The notes beneath the pieces are model-generated. The model had not been told where the DNA came from. It saw only the letters and a program-made list of their open reading frames with translations, and did no database searches. The position numbers were made by a program, and so were the translations under genes. A DNA stretch of 64,000 bases from Aliivibrio salmonicida LFI1238 (GTDB lineage Bacteria > Pseudomonadota > Gammaproteobacteria > Enterobacterales > Vibrionaceae): NCBI RefSeq assembly GCF_000196495.1, contig NC_011312.1:2232001-2296000 (forward strand), in the 5' to 3' direction. Below, piece by piece: positions 8,665 to 18,324 of the stretch; the stretch's first letter is position 1, and every line of letters starts with the position of its first letter.

Positions 8665-9386
8665 ACTAAACCACCATTAATTGAAATGACTTGGCGAGTA
8701 ACATAACCCGCGACATCCGACATCAAATAACTCACTAGACCGGCAACCTCTTCAGGTTCACCCATACGACGTAATGGAACTTGTGGTAAGGCGTGTTCTT
8801 TTACATGTTCATCGACCATTCCTGTATCGATAAGCCCTGGAGCCACACAATTTACCGTGATTTTTCGTTTTGCTAACTCAAGTGCTAATGATTTGGTTGC
8901 ACCAATCACACCCGCTTTAGCCGCACTGTAATTGGTTTGCCCACGATTACCAACAATGCCTGAGACTGACGCTAACGTAACGATACGACCGCCTTTACGT
9001 GTTCTCACCATTGGCATAACACAAGGGTGAAGTACATTATAAAAGCTGTCTAAGTTAGTGTGAATAACGCTGTCCCACTCTCCCTCTGTCATTGCAGGAA
9101 AAGCCGTATCGCGAGTAATGCCCGCATTACTTACGACACCGTAATACGCACCATTCACTTCGATATCGTGTTCAAGCATGAGTCGACACTGAACACGATC
9201 ACTAATATCAAACTGAATTAAACGGCCTGAACCGCCATTCGCTTCAATCGTCTCGATTGTTTTCTCTGCGCCTGCTTTGTCACTCATATAGTGAACCACC
9301 ACATGAAAACCATCTTTTGCTAACTGCTCTGAAATTGCGCGACCAATACCTTTACTTGCTCCGGTCACTAATACTTGTCTTATCAT
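8661..9386 (-). CDS. apeQ: APE 3-ketoacyl-ACP reductase ApeQ (FabG-like)
   Basis: A 241-residue short-chain dehydrogenase/reductase that reduces the beta-keto group during polyene assembly using NADPH. It has the nucleotide motif TGASKGIG (8-15), NAG (87-89), a serine near 140-142, and Y153-x3-K157 (NYSAAKAG). Length and sequence are typical of FabG. It overlaps apeR by four bases, so the two are probably coupled in translation. It lies 11 nt after apeP. Confidence 0.93.
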   Translation of the reverse strand: MIRQVLVTGASKGIGRAISEQLAKDGFHVVVHYMSDKAGAEKTIETIEANGGSGRLIQFDISDRVQCRLMLEHDIEVNGAYYGVVSNAGITRDTAFPAMTEGEWDSVIHTNLDSFYNVLHPCVMPMVRTRKGGRIVTLASVSGIVGNRGQTNYSAAKAGVIGATKSLALELAKRKITVNCVAPGLIDTGMVDEHVKEHALPQVPLRRMGEPEEVAGLVSYLMSDVAGYVTRQVISINGGLV

Positions 9387-9397
9387 GATTTCCTCTA

Positions 9398-9859
9398 CTA
9401 CTGCTTTGGCGCTAAGAGCTCTTCTAATTTATCTTCTGTCGGTACAAATACATTTAATTGGCTTGATGCCAATTGCTGACCGTTATGTTTAATATAACAA
9501 CTGAACACGGCCATGCCATTATTCTCTAATATTTGTTCCGCAAAAATGTCGAGTGTGTCGCCTTGCTTAAATTCACTGCATTCTGCTTGATACTTACGGC
9601 TACCAAGTAAAAATCCTATCGGGGACTTATTGCCTTTTTTCCAAGCGTGGTATCCAGACCAACCAGCCACACTTTGGGCCATAAACTCAATCCCAACCCA
9701 AGCTGGAATCGTGTGAGTCTCATGGTTAAAAAAGACATTATTTTCATTAATGGTGACTTGGCAATGAATCGATAACTCACTGACTTCGATCAATTCATCC
9801 ACTAACGCTAACGGCGTTTCATGAGGAAGAAGATCGATTAACGCTGGAATATGTCTCAT
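9398..9859 (-). CDS. apeP: APE dehydratase subunit ApeP (hotdog fold)
   Basis: A 153-residue hotdog-fold protein of the 3-hydroxyacyl-ACP dehydratase group (LLPHETPLALVDELIEV; HTIPAWVGIEFMAQSVAGWSGYHA). In characterised APE systems ApeP pairs with ApeI to form the dehydratase that creates the conjugated double bonds. Its ATG overlaps the apeO stop (ATGA). The assignment rests on fold motifs and the exact operon position. Confidence 0.85.
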   Translation of the reverse strand: MRHIPALIDLLPHETPLALVDELIEVSELSIHCQVTINENNVFFNHETHTIPAWVGIEFMAQSVAGWSGYHAWKKGNKSPIGFLLGSRKYQAECSEFKQGDTLDIFAEQILENNGMAVFSCYIKHNGQQLASSQLNVFVPTEDKLEELLAPKQ

Positions 9860-11061
9860 GACTGGTACCCAAAAATTAAGCTGATGTTGTTGCCACCAAA
9901 TGCAAATGAATTACTGATAATCGCTGGTTTTTCTAATCGTTGGTCAGTCACTAACTTTATATCCGCTAACGTTTCATCTTTTTGATTATCATTGATTTGT
10001 CTTGGTAACGGTAAGTCGTATTTTAAGATGTGCCAACAAATCGCAGCCTCTATAATACCTGCCGCCCCTAATGTATGCCCAGTAAATGGTTTGGTTGAGC
10101 TTATCGGCGTATGAGAACCAAACACCGCATTTACGGCTTTCGATTCCATGGCATCATTCAATGGTGTTGCCGTACCATGCGCGTTGATATACCCAATATC
10201 TGATGCGTGAAGACCGGCATCATGTAATGCTTTTTGCATCGATTCAATCGCCCCTTTCCCTTCAGGGTGCGGCGCTGAAATATGATGTGCATCTGAGCTG
10301 TCTCCTGCGCCAAGTAAGGCAATAGGATCATTGGAGTCTTTTTGCTCTGCGCTTAACAACATGTAAGCACTCGCTTCGCCAATATTAATGCCTTTTCGAT
10401 TAGGGCTAAATGGCAAGCAGTGTTCATTAGATAAGGCTTCTAGGCTATTAAAACCATTCAATGTTAATTTACACAGAGAATCCGTTCCGCCCACAATAAC
10501 CGCATCAACAAACCCTGATTTCAATAATCGCTTTGCTGATAAGAAAACTCGACCACTTGAAGAGCATGCCGTTGAAATAGCATACGTCGGTCCTGACAAC
10601 TCTAAATACGTCGCCACAAATTCAGCCGGGTTTCCTAACTCTTGTTTACGATAATGGTAATCATCAGGAAAAATACCGGAATTTAGCTTTTCACTTAATG
10701 CAGCTTCGCCATCAGAAATACCCGATGTACTTGTCCCAACAATAACGGCAATTCGATCCGATCCGTACTTGGCTTTCGCTTCTTTAATTTGAGGTTCTAT
10801 TTGCTGCAATGCGGATAAAACTAACTGGTTATTTCGAGTATCAAATAAGGACAAATGAGCGGGAATGCTAGGGAGTTCACCTTCAGCCTTCCCCACCACG
10901 GTTTTCTTGCCATCATTAAGCCATCCATCTTCAAGCATCATCGAAGACCCTTGATTACCATTGAGAGCCTGATGAATATCATTGCTCTCTTTGCCTAATG
11001 CTGAATGCGAACCACAAGCATGAATATATACAGGAAAATCACTCATCTTACTTTTATCCAT
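9856..11061 (-). CDS. apeO: APE ketosynthase ApeO
   Basis: A 401-residue ketosynthase with Cys166 (STACSSSG), His295 (INAHGTATPLND), Lys324 and His329 (SSTKPFTGHTLG). In the studied Xenorhabdus pathway ApeO acts as a heterodimer with the chain-length factor ApeC, here encoded at the other end of the operon. The ATG at 11061 overlaps the apeN stop; an alternative ATG at 11046 would drop five residues. It is translationally coupled to apeP. Confidence 0.9.
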   Translation of the reverse strand: MDKSKMSDFPVYIHACGSHSALGKESNDIHQALNGNQGSSMMLEDGWLNDGKKTVVGKAEGELPSIPAHLSLFDTRNNQLVLSALQQIEPQIKEAKAKYGSDRIAVIVGTSTSGISDGEAALSEKLNSGIFPDDYHYRKQELGNPAEFVATYLELSGPTYAISTACSSSGRVFLSAKRLLKSGFVDAVIVGGTDSLCKLTLNGFNSLEALSNEHCLPFSPNRKGINIGEASAYMLLSAEQKDSNDPIALLGAGDSSDAHHISAPHPEGKGAIESMQKALHDAGLHASDIGYINAHGTATPLNDAMESKAVNAVFGSHTPISSTKPFTGHTLGAAGIIEAAICWHILKYDLPLPRQINDNQKDETLADIKLVTDQRLEKPAIISNSFAFGGNNISLIFGYQS

Positions 11062-11683
11062 TCTTCTTTTTAGTCATGACAGACTGAGCGTTTGCAAACG
11101 TTTTGATTGTAATAACATACCCCAGATGCGGGCTCGTTAAAATAATATCGCCACTTAATTTATCTTCAATAGAAGAGTAATCAATAATAAGAATCGTCTT
11201 ACCAAAATCGTTTGATAATACGCGTTGGTTTCCGATGTCTTGCAGACTCCAACCAATAGAATCTAACGATGCTTTCCAAGCCTCTGCCGGCCACAATGTG
11301 ATCATGACATTAAATAAAACTTGCTCTGGCGGTGGCAGTGTCTCTGACAACCCGGCCATAACGTAAGTATTCAATGTCTGTCCATCGTAATCCAAACTAA
11401 GGATACGAGAGCCCCACGAGGCAAATCCAGCTAACACAAGTTTATTACCTGTTAATTGCAGCTGTACAGGTAATTGTTGCTTACCACCATGCCAATTTAC
11501 TGAAATTAACTGGCTTAACGATATATCCGACCCATATTGATTTGGTTGCGGTAAAGTCACAAATTGCTCTGGAGATACTTCAACTTGATTGGCTTTTTTG
11601 ATCGGTGCAGAGGCACAACCCAGTAAGCTTAATGACACTATAAAAATAATAGAGTGTATTAATCGTAGCGATATTCTTTTCAT
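11054..11683 (-). CDS. apeN: APE-associated lipoprotein ApeN (DUF3261-like)
   Basis: A 209-residue lipoprotein: signal peptide with lipobox SLLGC (Cys23), then a mixed beta-rich domain. Its position between the MMPL exporter and apeO matches the DUF3261-type lipoprotein gene of other APE clusters. It probably sits in the outer membrane and helps place the lipid-linked polyene, but no mechanism is visible. It starts 10 nt after apeM and overlaps apeO. Confidence 0.75.
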   Translation of the reverse strand: MKRISLRLIHSIIFIVSLSLLGCASAPIKKANQVEVSPEQFVTLPQPNQYGSDISLSQLISVNWHGGKQQLPVQLQLTGNKLVLAGFASWGSRILSLDYDGQTLNTYVMAGLSETLPPPEQVLFNVMITLWPAEAWKASLDSIGWSLQDIGNQRVLSNDFGKTILIIDYSSIEDKLSGDIILTSPHLGYVITIKTFANAQSVMTKKKNG

Positions 11684-11693
11684 TCACTCTGTC

Positions 11694-14030
11694 CTATCGA
11701 ACTTTATTGTGTGGGTTCATATTTTGACTCAAGGGGGCCAATAACCAAGCCACGATGATACCCGTCAGTACCGTAATACCAAAACTGTGTATCGCTTGAG
11801 TTTCACTTAACGCTAATAACCCAAAAGAAAGGATGGTGGTTAACGCCGATAACGAAATTGCCAACAGAGTACTTTCGGTATGTGAGTCGTCTTCTTGTTT
11901 ATTCTGCTCAGCAAAAAATAAGGTGTAGTCTATACCTATCCCTAAGATCAACATTAACGCGAGTAAGTTAAATAAATTCAATGCCACTCCCGTAAATACC
12001 GTCACAGCGAGCCCTGCACACCCAGCGATAAAGGGGGGTAACACAATTAAGAACCCTTGCTTTAAACCATATCGAGGCAACAGTAATAAAAAAATGGCTC
12101 CGTAGGCTATCAATAACAATTCAGTAATGCGTTCACGATATTGCCCAAACAACGTCGAAATTTCTTCCGCTTTATTCAAGTACGTTATATTTTGCTTCTC
12201 AGCAAACGCGTGTAACTCTTGGCTATCGACCGCTTTATTAAACGTGATCACCGAGGCCACCACATCGTCTATCTTACCAAGCCATAAAAAACCCACCGTA
12301 TCAGAAATAGGCGATGCGAGAAAACCGTCAATCGTTAATGGTGTAAATGGTTGAGAAAATAACAAGGGCACTTTTTGCTGTATCACAGTGTGATAGTTAT
12401 CCGCTTGCTGTGCATATAATGCTTTTACTCGCTGATAATTCTCACGCTGTGTTTTTTCTGATGGAACATAACGGCTTATCGTTTGAAAACCACCAAAATT
12501 TTCTTTCTGTTCAAGTTGGTTAGAAACCGATTCTAACTTCTGTAATAACTCTTCTTCTGTATCCGCTCGAACCAAGAGTAATTGTTGAGATCCACCAACA
12601 CCCGTGATGGCTTTTATCTCTCTTTCTTGCTGCTGAAGCACTTGAGGCAATGCTTGCAGTTGTCGAATATCATCGTCGTATTGTGCTTTATATACACCAA
12701 AGCCAGAAGCCACCAACAAACTCAAAGGAAGAACGATTCTGATTAACGGCTGACGCCATACCAATAACCATTGACCCAATGCGCGTTGAGCAGGAATAAC
12801 TTGGTATTTATTTGGCTTCGTGGCCAATAACGGATACCAACACACGACGGTGAAATACGCCGCAGTTAATCCAATCGCAGAAAATAGTGATAACTGTTGT
12901 AAACCGGGAAATGGTGCAACAAGCATCCCCAAATAACCCACTAAGCTCGTAATCAAGCCAAGCGTTATTGCAGGAAAAAGTTGCTGTATTCCTTTCGTTG
13001 AATTCCATTTATTACCCGCATTTAAGCGATCCGTTAAAAAATGAAAAGCATAATCAATGGATACTCCAATCAGACTTGCACCAAACACTAAACTGAATAA
13101 ATGAATGGAACCAAAGAGCCAAATCGTCAAAACATACGCACAAAACAGACCTGTCGAGATAGACAATAAAGCCAAAGTGAGTGGTAACGTACTGCGATAA
13201 ACCAATAGAATTAAAACAAGAATACCAATCAAAGAGCCAAGACCAATGGTACTTATTTCGCTTTTAGCACTTTCAGTGCCATGAGCAGCATAAAAAATAA
13301 CACCAGTATGTTGTATCTCTACTGAAAAAGCCTGTTGAATAGTTTGCTCTAACTCGACAAGCTGCGGCAATTGTTGTTGTAATGACAACTGGTAAGAAGA
13401 TCCAGCAAGATCAGCGGTGATCACCACGTACTTTGCTTGATCGGATTTAACCGTCAAATACCCATTTTCGATTTGAAAATGACCCGAACTCTGAGTTAAC
13501 CCTGATAAGAAATCTCGAAATAATAAAAAAGGATCATTTTCTAGCTCGGCACCCGTGACTCCAGAAAATGGATTGTACAGTGCTTGTAATACCTTTTGGA
13601 CTTGTTGATCTGGTGCCGTTGTTAACTGCTCTTTTTGCTTTTCCGTTAACAACTGAGCACGAGCAGGAAAGTAATATATCCCCCACGCTTGTTGTTGATT
13701 TTCACTGATGGTAGCCGTAACAGAATCAAACAAAGGTAAGTCTGAAAGTTGATGAGAAAACTGATCCACTGCGTCAAACAGTTGTTTATAATTATTCTTG
13801 GTTTGGTTAACAACAAACACCACTTTGTCGCTCATGGTGTCTGCAATGCTATCAAAAGCCTGCTGAGCCACCTTATCTTGTTGATTATCAGGCAGAAGCG
13901 CCAGGATATTAGTTTCAATAGGAAAGGCACCTTTTGAGTACCATTGATAACCAAACAACCCTGTAATCACACTCAATACCAATAACCAACCGACAGCAAG
14001 TTGTCGTGGTTTCATTAAGGCCGATTTCAT
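11694..14030 (-). CDS. apeM: APE exporter ApeM, MMPL/RND-type
   Basis: A large inner-membrane protein (778 residues from the ATG at 14030) with an N-terminal transmembrane helix, a periplasmic domain, a block of helices (ISTIGLGSLIGILVLILLVYR onward; GVSIDYAFHF), a second periplasmic domain and a second block (LALMLILGIGIDYTLFFAEQ). The two GxSIDY/GIGIDY segments are typical of MMPL transporters. It probably moves the APE-lipid towards the outer membrane with the LolA-like ApeL. I chose the ATG at 14030, five bases after the apeL stop; an in-frame ATG at 14051 would overlap apeL. Confidence 0.88.
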   Translation of the reverse strand: MKSALMKPRQLAVGWLLVLSVITGLFGYQWYSKGAFPIETNILALLPDNQQDKVAQQAFDSIADTMSDKVVFVVNQTKNNYKQLFDAVDQFSHQLSDLPLFDSVTATISENQQQAWGIYYFPARAQLLTEKQKEQLTTAPDQQVQKVLQALYNPFSGVTGAELENDPFLLFRDFLSGLTQSSGHFQIENGYLTVKSDQAKYVVITADLAGSSYQLSLQQQLPQLVELEQTIQQAFSVEIQHTGVIFYAAHGTESAKSEISTIGLGSLIGILVLILLVYRSTLPLTLALLSISTGLFCAYVLTIWLFGSIHLFSLVFGASLIGVSIDYAFHFLTDRLNAGNKWNSTKGIQQLFPAITLGLITSLVGYLGMLVAPFPGLQQLSLFSAIGLTAAYFTVVCWYPLLATKPNKYQVIPAQRALGQWLLVWRQPLIRIVLPLSLLVASGFGVYKAQYDDDIRQLQALPQVLQQQEREIKAITGVGGSQQLLLVRADTEEELLQKLESVSNQLEQKENFGGFQTISRYVPSEKTQRENYQRVKALYAQQADNYHTVIQQKVPLLFSQPFTPLTIDGFLASPISDTVGFLWLGKIDDVVASVITFNKAVDSQELHAFAEKQNITYLNKAEEISTLFGQYRERITELLLIAYGAIFLLLLPRYGLKQGFLIVLPPFIAGCAGLAVTVFTGVALNLFNLLALMLILGIGIDYTLFFAEQNKQEDDSHTESTLLAISLSALTTILSFGLLALSETQAIHSFGITVLTGIIVAWLLAPLSQNMNPHNKVR

Positions 14031-14034
14031 ACAA

Positions 14035-14655
14035 TTAGAAAGTAAAGGCACGTAACTCTTCTTCTGTTAATACACTAGGTGTTGATGATTGGTTTGAAAA
14101 TATCATCTCAGTAACGTCACCACGGACTTCTCTTAAAACAACACGATTCAAATACACACCGCCTTCAATTTTAATCGTTTCAAACACACTGTTAATCGGT
14201 GCAGATTTCGGGGTTAACAATAAAATCCACCCTTCTTTTGAGCCTGTTAATGTCATGGTGAAATTTTCTTGAATCGCTTTAGTGTCACCTTTGAATAAGG
14301 ACAGAAATAAACGAGTAAAATAAAACGCCATTGGGTTTTCAGAATCATTCATAACCTGAGATTCCCCATTAATCGATTGGCGTAACTTATTCTTTGTTAG
14401 CGTTAAATAAATTGGAAATGGTGTGTTTTGTTGCCAGAGTAACCCTTTATCATGTTCTAGCAAAAAAGTGCCAGACGTACTTAAAGGGTGGTTAAACATC
14501 TGCATGGTTCTGACTTGACTAAACTCACCACGAACCAGTGTTGATTGGGATAATTGTTGCTGTAAATCATCGACACTAAATGCAAAGCTATTCACACTAA
14601 ATAATAAAAAAAATGCCGCTATCCAAGCTGTTTTTCTATTCACTCTGTTACCCAT
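14035..14655 (-). CDS. apeL: APE LolA-like periplasmic carrier ApeL
   Basis: A 206-residue secreted protein with a signal peptide (TAWIAAFFLLFSVNSFAFS) and a LolA-type fold signature: VRGEFSQVRTMQMFNHPLSTSGTFLLEHDKGLLWQ. LolA proteins shuttle lipoproteins or glycolipids across the periplasm. Here it probably carries the hydrophobic polyene lipid between ApeM and the outer membrane. It overlaps the apeK stop by eight bases. Confidence 0.87.
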   Translation of the reverse strand: MGNRVNRKTAWIAAFFLLFSVNSFAFSVDDLQQQLSQSTLVRGEFSQVRTMQMFNHPLSTSGTFLLEHDKGLLWQQNTPFPIYLTLTKNKLRQSINGESQVMNDSENPMAFYFTRLFLSLFKGDTKAIQENFTMTLTGSKEGWILLLTPKSAPINSVFETIKIEGGVYLNRVVLREVRGDVTEMIFSNQSSTPSVLTEEELRAFTF

Positions 14656-15106
14656 TATGGTAAGCCTCTACTTTATCGGTAAATACATGAGGTGAAACAA
14701 AACACATCTCATCGCTTTCAATACTGACAGCTACTTGCATCGTGTGTCCTTTTGTCATACGCACCCCTGATTCGGCATCGTAAATAACATAATTCACACG
14801 CATTCGATTTTCCCATTCCGTTAATGTGGCAACAACTCGAATGGTATGATCATAACGAATTGATTTTACATAACGAACACCGACATCAATGATTGGCCAG
14901 ACATAACCTGACTCAACCATATCATTGTAGCTATAACCAATTTTTTTCAACAGTTCATGACCTGCCGTCTCAAAAAATCGAAAATAGTTTCCATGGTAGA
15001 TGATGCCCATCGGGTCTGCATCTTGAAAAGCCGTTGTGATCAACACCTCTGAACTCAATACGTTCAACGTTGGTGATCCATCCGTGTTAATCACAGGGTT
15101 TGACAT
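14648..15106 (-). CDS. apeK: APE thioesterase ApeK (4HBT family)
   Basis: A hotdog thioesterase of the 4-hydroxybenzoyl-CoA type, about 152 residues, with the motif FQDADPMGIIYHGNYFRFFE containing the catalytic Asp. In APE synthesis it is thought to release or edit acyl-ACP intermediates. The ATG at 15106 overlaps the ammonia-lyase stop as TAATG, a coupling arrangement; an upstream ATG at 15121 is possible. It overlaps apeL downstream. Confidence 0.87.
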   Translation of the reverse strand: MSNPVINTDGSPTLNVLSSEVLITTAFQDADPMGIIYHGNYFRFFETAGHELLKKIGYSYNDMVESGYVWPIIDVGVRYVKSIRYDHTIRVVATLTEWENRMRVNYVIYDAESGVRMTKGHTMQVAVSIESDEMCFVSPHVFTDKVEAYHNG

Positions 15107-16641
15107 TAATAAAGTGTCCAATGTTGTTGTTGAATTTTTTCGATAAAGTTACGTAAGTCATGCTCTAACGGTCGATCTTCATTCACAAATTCAAACTCAG
15201 ACAATACCGCATCACGCATGGTTTTTAACTCAACGCTCAGTTCTTTATCACTCAATTCACCTTGTCTTTCACGTAAGACTAATGCTTGAGTTGCGGCAAG
15301 TAATGACGCTGAGGTCACTTGTTCTGTCAGCTGTAGAACACGTAAACAATCGCGTGATGCAATGGTGCCCATGCTTACTTTATCTTGGTTATGACATTCA
15401 GTTGAACGTGAGAATACACTCGCAGGCATCGTGCCCTTAAGCGCTTCTGCTGTCCACGCTGAAATGCCGATTTGTACGGCTTTAAACCCGTGGTTAATCG
15501 GTTTACGCGCGCCTGTTGCACCCGTTAAGTTAAATGGTAAGCCGTTATTGAACTTATAGTCCATTAACTGCGCCATTTGGCGATCCAGTAGATCAGCAAT
15601 GTTTGCCACCGCTGTTTTTAGCATGTCCATCGCCATTGCGATATGACCGCCGTAAAAGTGTCCACCATGCAGAACGCGTTCATTATCACCATCGATAATT
15701 GGATTATCATTGGCACTGTTTAACTCATTCTCAATCATTTGACGTAAGAAAGGCAGGCTATCTTGAAGTACACCAATAACATGAGGAGCACAACGCAGTG
15801 AATAGCGATCTTGCAGACGATCACTGTTTCTTGGTGGTGTTTCATTATGCAAATCAGAACGTAACCATGCCGCAATTTGTTGCTGACCTGGATGCGGTTT
15901 AACCGCAAATAACGCTTCATCAAAATGGAAGTCATTACCTTGCATACCCACAGACACCATGGCGGTAATTTTAGTCGCCATTTGCGCTAAATATTCAGCA
16001 CGTTTGTAAGCTAAACAAGCAAGTGCTGTCATTACTGACGTACCATTCATTAATGCTAAACCTTCTTTTGGCTTTAGCTTAATTGGCGTAATATTCAACG
16101 CTTTAAACACGTCTGCCGTTGGACGGATTTCGCCTTTATAAATAACTTCACGTTCACCGATTAAAGTAGCCGCAAGATAAGATAATGGCGTTAAGTCACC
16201 GCTTGCACCCACCGATCCTTCTTGAGGGATACGAGGTGAAATACCGTGATTAATTAGCGTCACAATTTGGTTTAATAGATCGTGAGTTACGCCGGATACA
16301 CCCTGAGATAATGAACACAAACGTGTCGCTAATACTGCACGGGATTGTTGTTCGTCAAGGTTCTCGCCCAAGCCACAACCATGAAAACGAGTTAAATGCA
16401 GTGGCAGTTCATCTACTAAATCCATTGGAATAGCAACAGTACAAGAATCCCCATACCCTGTTGTTACGCCATAAATAACGCCTTCTTCTCGTAAAAGACG
16501 TTCTAAAAATTCTACACCTCGATCAATTTTGGCAGTGAATGCATCGGAATTATTAAGTTGTGCATCAGCACCATTTGCGATCTCAACAACGTCTTCAATC
16601 GTCAGACGTCCTTTACCAAATGTAATTGAATTAGTTGTCAT
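15106..16641 (-). CDS. Aromatic amino acid ammonia-lyase (HAL/TAL/PAL family) in the APE operon
   Basis: A 511-residue MIO enzyme. The cofactor-forming triad A146-S147-G148 lies in GSVGASGDLTPLSYLA, and the catalytic Tyr57 in IYGVTTGYG. At the substrate-selecting pair it has F86-H87 (LTRFHGCG), neither the Ser-His of histidine lyases nor the His-Leu of tyrosine lyases. In flexirubin and V. fischeri-type aryl polyene clusters such enzymes are thought to make a hydroxycinnamate starter. The operon context supports an aromatic substrate rather than histidine catabolism; no hut genes are near. It overlaps apeJ upstream (11 nt) and apeK downstream. Confidence 0.88.
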   Translation of the reverse strand: MTTNSITFGKGRLTIEDVVEIANGADAQLNNSDAFTAKIDRGVEFLERLLREEGVIYGVTTGYGDSCTVAIPMDLVDELPLHLTRFHGCGLGENLDEQQSRAVLATRLCSLSQGVSGVTHDLLNQIVTLINHGISPRIPQEGSVGASGDLTPLSYLAATLIGEREVIYKGEIRPTADVFKALNITPIKLKPKEGLALMNGTSVMTALACLAYKRAEYLAQMATKITAMVSVGMQGNDFHFDEALFAVKPHPGQQQIAAWLRSDLHNETPPRNSDRLQDRYSLRCAPHVIGVLQDSLPFLRQMIENELNSANDNPIIDGDNERVLHGGHFYGGHIAMAMDMLKTAVANIADLLDRQMAQLMDYKFNNGLPFNLTGATGARKPINHGFKAVQIGISAWTAEALKGTMPASVFSRSTECHNQDKVSMGTIASRDCLRVLQLTEQVTSASLLAATQALVLRERQGELSDKELSVELKTMRDAVLSEFEFVNEDRPLEHDLRNFIEKIQQQHWTLY

Positions 16642-18322
16642 CTTTCTTTCCAGTTAACTGCCAAAAATTAAAAAAGTTATACCATTGTGATGGTGCTTTC
16701 AGTGTGAAATGCTCTAAGCGTTGAGCATAGTTTTGCACGACTTCTTGTAAAGCCTCTTCTCGCTGTCCACGAGGTAATATAATTTGTTCTGAAAACGGTT
16801 CAAAATACACATCAAAGCGAGGTTCTTTTTGAGTATCGTCACGTAATCCAAACATTAAATAAACGGGTTGTTTTAAAATAGAGGCCAACATAAATGGCCC
16901 TTGAGGAAAGGGGGCTGGTTTGCCTAAGAAATCCGCCCAAATAACACGATCTTCTTTTGTGACCGACGTTCTGTCACCCACAATCACTATCCATTCACCG
17001 GCATCAATTTTTTGTTGCAGTAAAATAGCGGTGTCTGGCCCCATTTTACCCACTTGAATCACGTTGACTTCAGATTGAGGGTTAACAGCTTTCATTACGG
17101 CATTAAAACGTTCGGCATGTTCAGTGAAAACCAACGCATTAATTTTAAGATCCTTGTGTCGACGACTGAGTGCACGACATAATTCTAAATTACCTAAATG
17201 AGATCCAAGCATAACAATGCCTTTTTCTCTGTTAAATAATTCTTCGTAATGCTCTACTCCATGAACCGTTAAATTTTTATCTGAAAAATCTCCGCGCCAC
17301 GCCGCCAGCTTATCTAACATCGTCTCACCGAAGGAAACAAGATGACGATAAGGAGATAATTTTTCAGGTAACACGATCCCCTTCACTCTTGCATACGCTT
17401 CAATTTGCTGAATATAATCATCAGAGGCTTGTTTTACAGGACCACCACGCAAGTAGTAATACGCCATAACCGGTTTTAGAAATAATGAGAAAACACCGCG
17501 ACCAAAAGTAGAATAAACCCACAACAACAACTGCATTCCGAGAATGGTGCCACGCTCTGCATGAGCAGACCAATGGTCGCTTTGAACCGGTTTACGTTTT
17601 AGTAATGAAGGGATACGTGGCAACATGCCAAAAAACAGTTTGGTATGCATCCAGCTAATGTTTACGTTATCCCACAGTGCATCAAAGTGAGAAATCCCAT
17701 TTTCAGGATAAATAACCCGAGTATTAATGAAACGAATATCAGTATCATTCCAGTACATTCGTACCATGATTTCAGTATCAAAATCCATGCGACGACCGAT
17801 AACCGTTCGTTCGAGAACATTAATGGTTGGACCTACTGGATACGAACGAAAGCCGCACATACTGTCTTTGATAGAGAAAGACAGCGTTTCTATCCATACC
17901 CAAACATGAGTGACATAACGGCCATATAAACGAGATTTAGGAACGGACTCATCATAAACAGGTTGCCCTGAAATCAATGCCGTTGGGTGCCGCTGAGATT
18001 CTGTAATCAATTGAGGTAATGCGGCCAAGTCATGCTGACCATCGGCATCAATTTGAATGGTATGACTGAAGCTTTGTTGATAAGCAGCTTCAATACCCGC
18101 GATAACGGCTCCGCCTTTTCCTTGATTTTTACCTAATGTAATCAAGGTTACAGAAGCATTGTCTTCTGCTACTTTCATTAAAATTTTCTTGGTTTCGCTT
18201 TCGCTTCCATCATCAATAATTAAAATTGGATAATTGAATGAACTCAGTGCATCAACAACCTTTGGGACCGTTTCACCATGGTTGTAACACGGAATTAAAA
18301 AACAAGGACGGAAAGTAGTCAT
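16631..18322 (-). CDS. apeJ: APE glycosyltransferase-acyltransferase fusion ApeJ
   Basis: A 563-residue two-domain protein. Residues 1 to about 240 are a GT2 glycosyltransferase (FLIPCYNHGETVPKVVDAL, IIDDGSES, DADGQHD as the metal-binding DxD). The C-terminal half is an LpxL/HtrB-type lysophospholipid acyltransferase with HLGNLE as the HX4E motif and VGDRTSV. Such a fusion would glycosylate and acylate the aryl polyene during membrane anchoring. It is a regular member of APE clusters. Three bases separate it from apeI, and it overlaps the lyase gene. Confidence 0.88.
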   Translation of the reverse strand: MTTFRPCFLIPCYNHGETVPKVVDALSSFNYPILIIDDGSESETKKILMKVAEDNASVTLITLGKNQGKGGAVIAGIEAAYQQSFSHTIQIDADGQHDLAALPQLITESQRHPTALISGQPVYDESVPKSRLYGRYVTHVWVWIETLSFSIKDSMCGFRSYPVGPTINVLERTVIGRRMDFDTEIMVRMYWNDTDIRFINTRVIYPENGISHFDALWDNVNISWMHTKLFFGMLPRIPSLLKRKPVQSDHWSAHAERGTILGMQLLLWVYSTFGRGVFSLFLKPVMAYYYLRGGPVKQASDDYIQQIEAYARVKGIVLPEKLSPYRHLVSFGETMLDKLAAWRGDFSDKNLTVHGVEHYEELFNREKGIVMLGSHLGNLELCRALSRRHKDLKINALVFTEHAERFNAVMKAVNPQSEVNVIQVGKMGPDTAILLQQKIDAGEWIVIVGDRTSVTKEDRVIWADFLGKPAPFPQGPFMLASILKQPVYLMFGLRDDTQKEPRFDVYFEPFSEQIILPRGQREEALQEVVQNYAQRLEHFTLKAPSQWYNFFNFWQLTGKKDDN

Positions 18323-18324
18323 TT

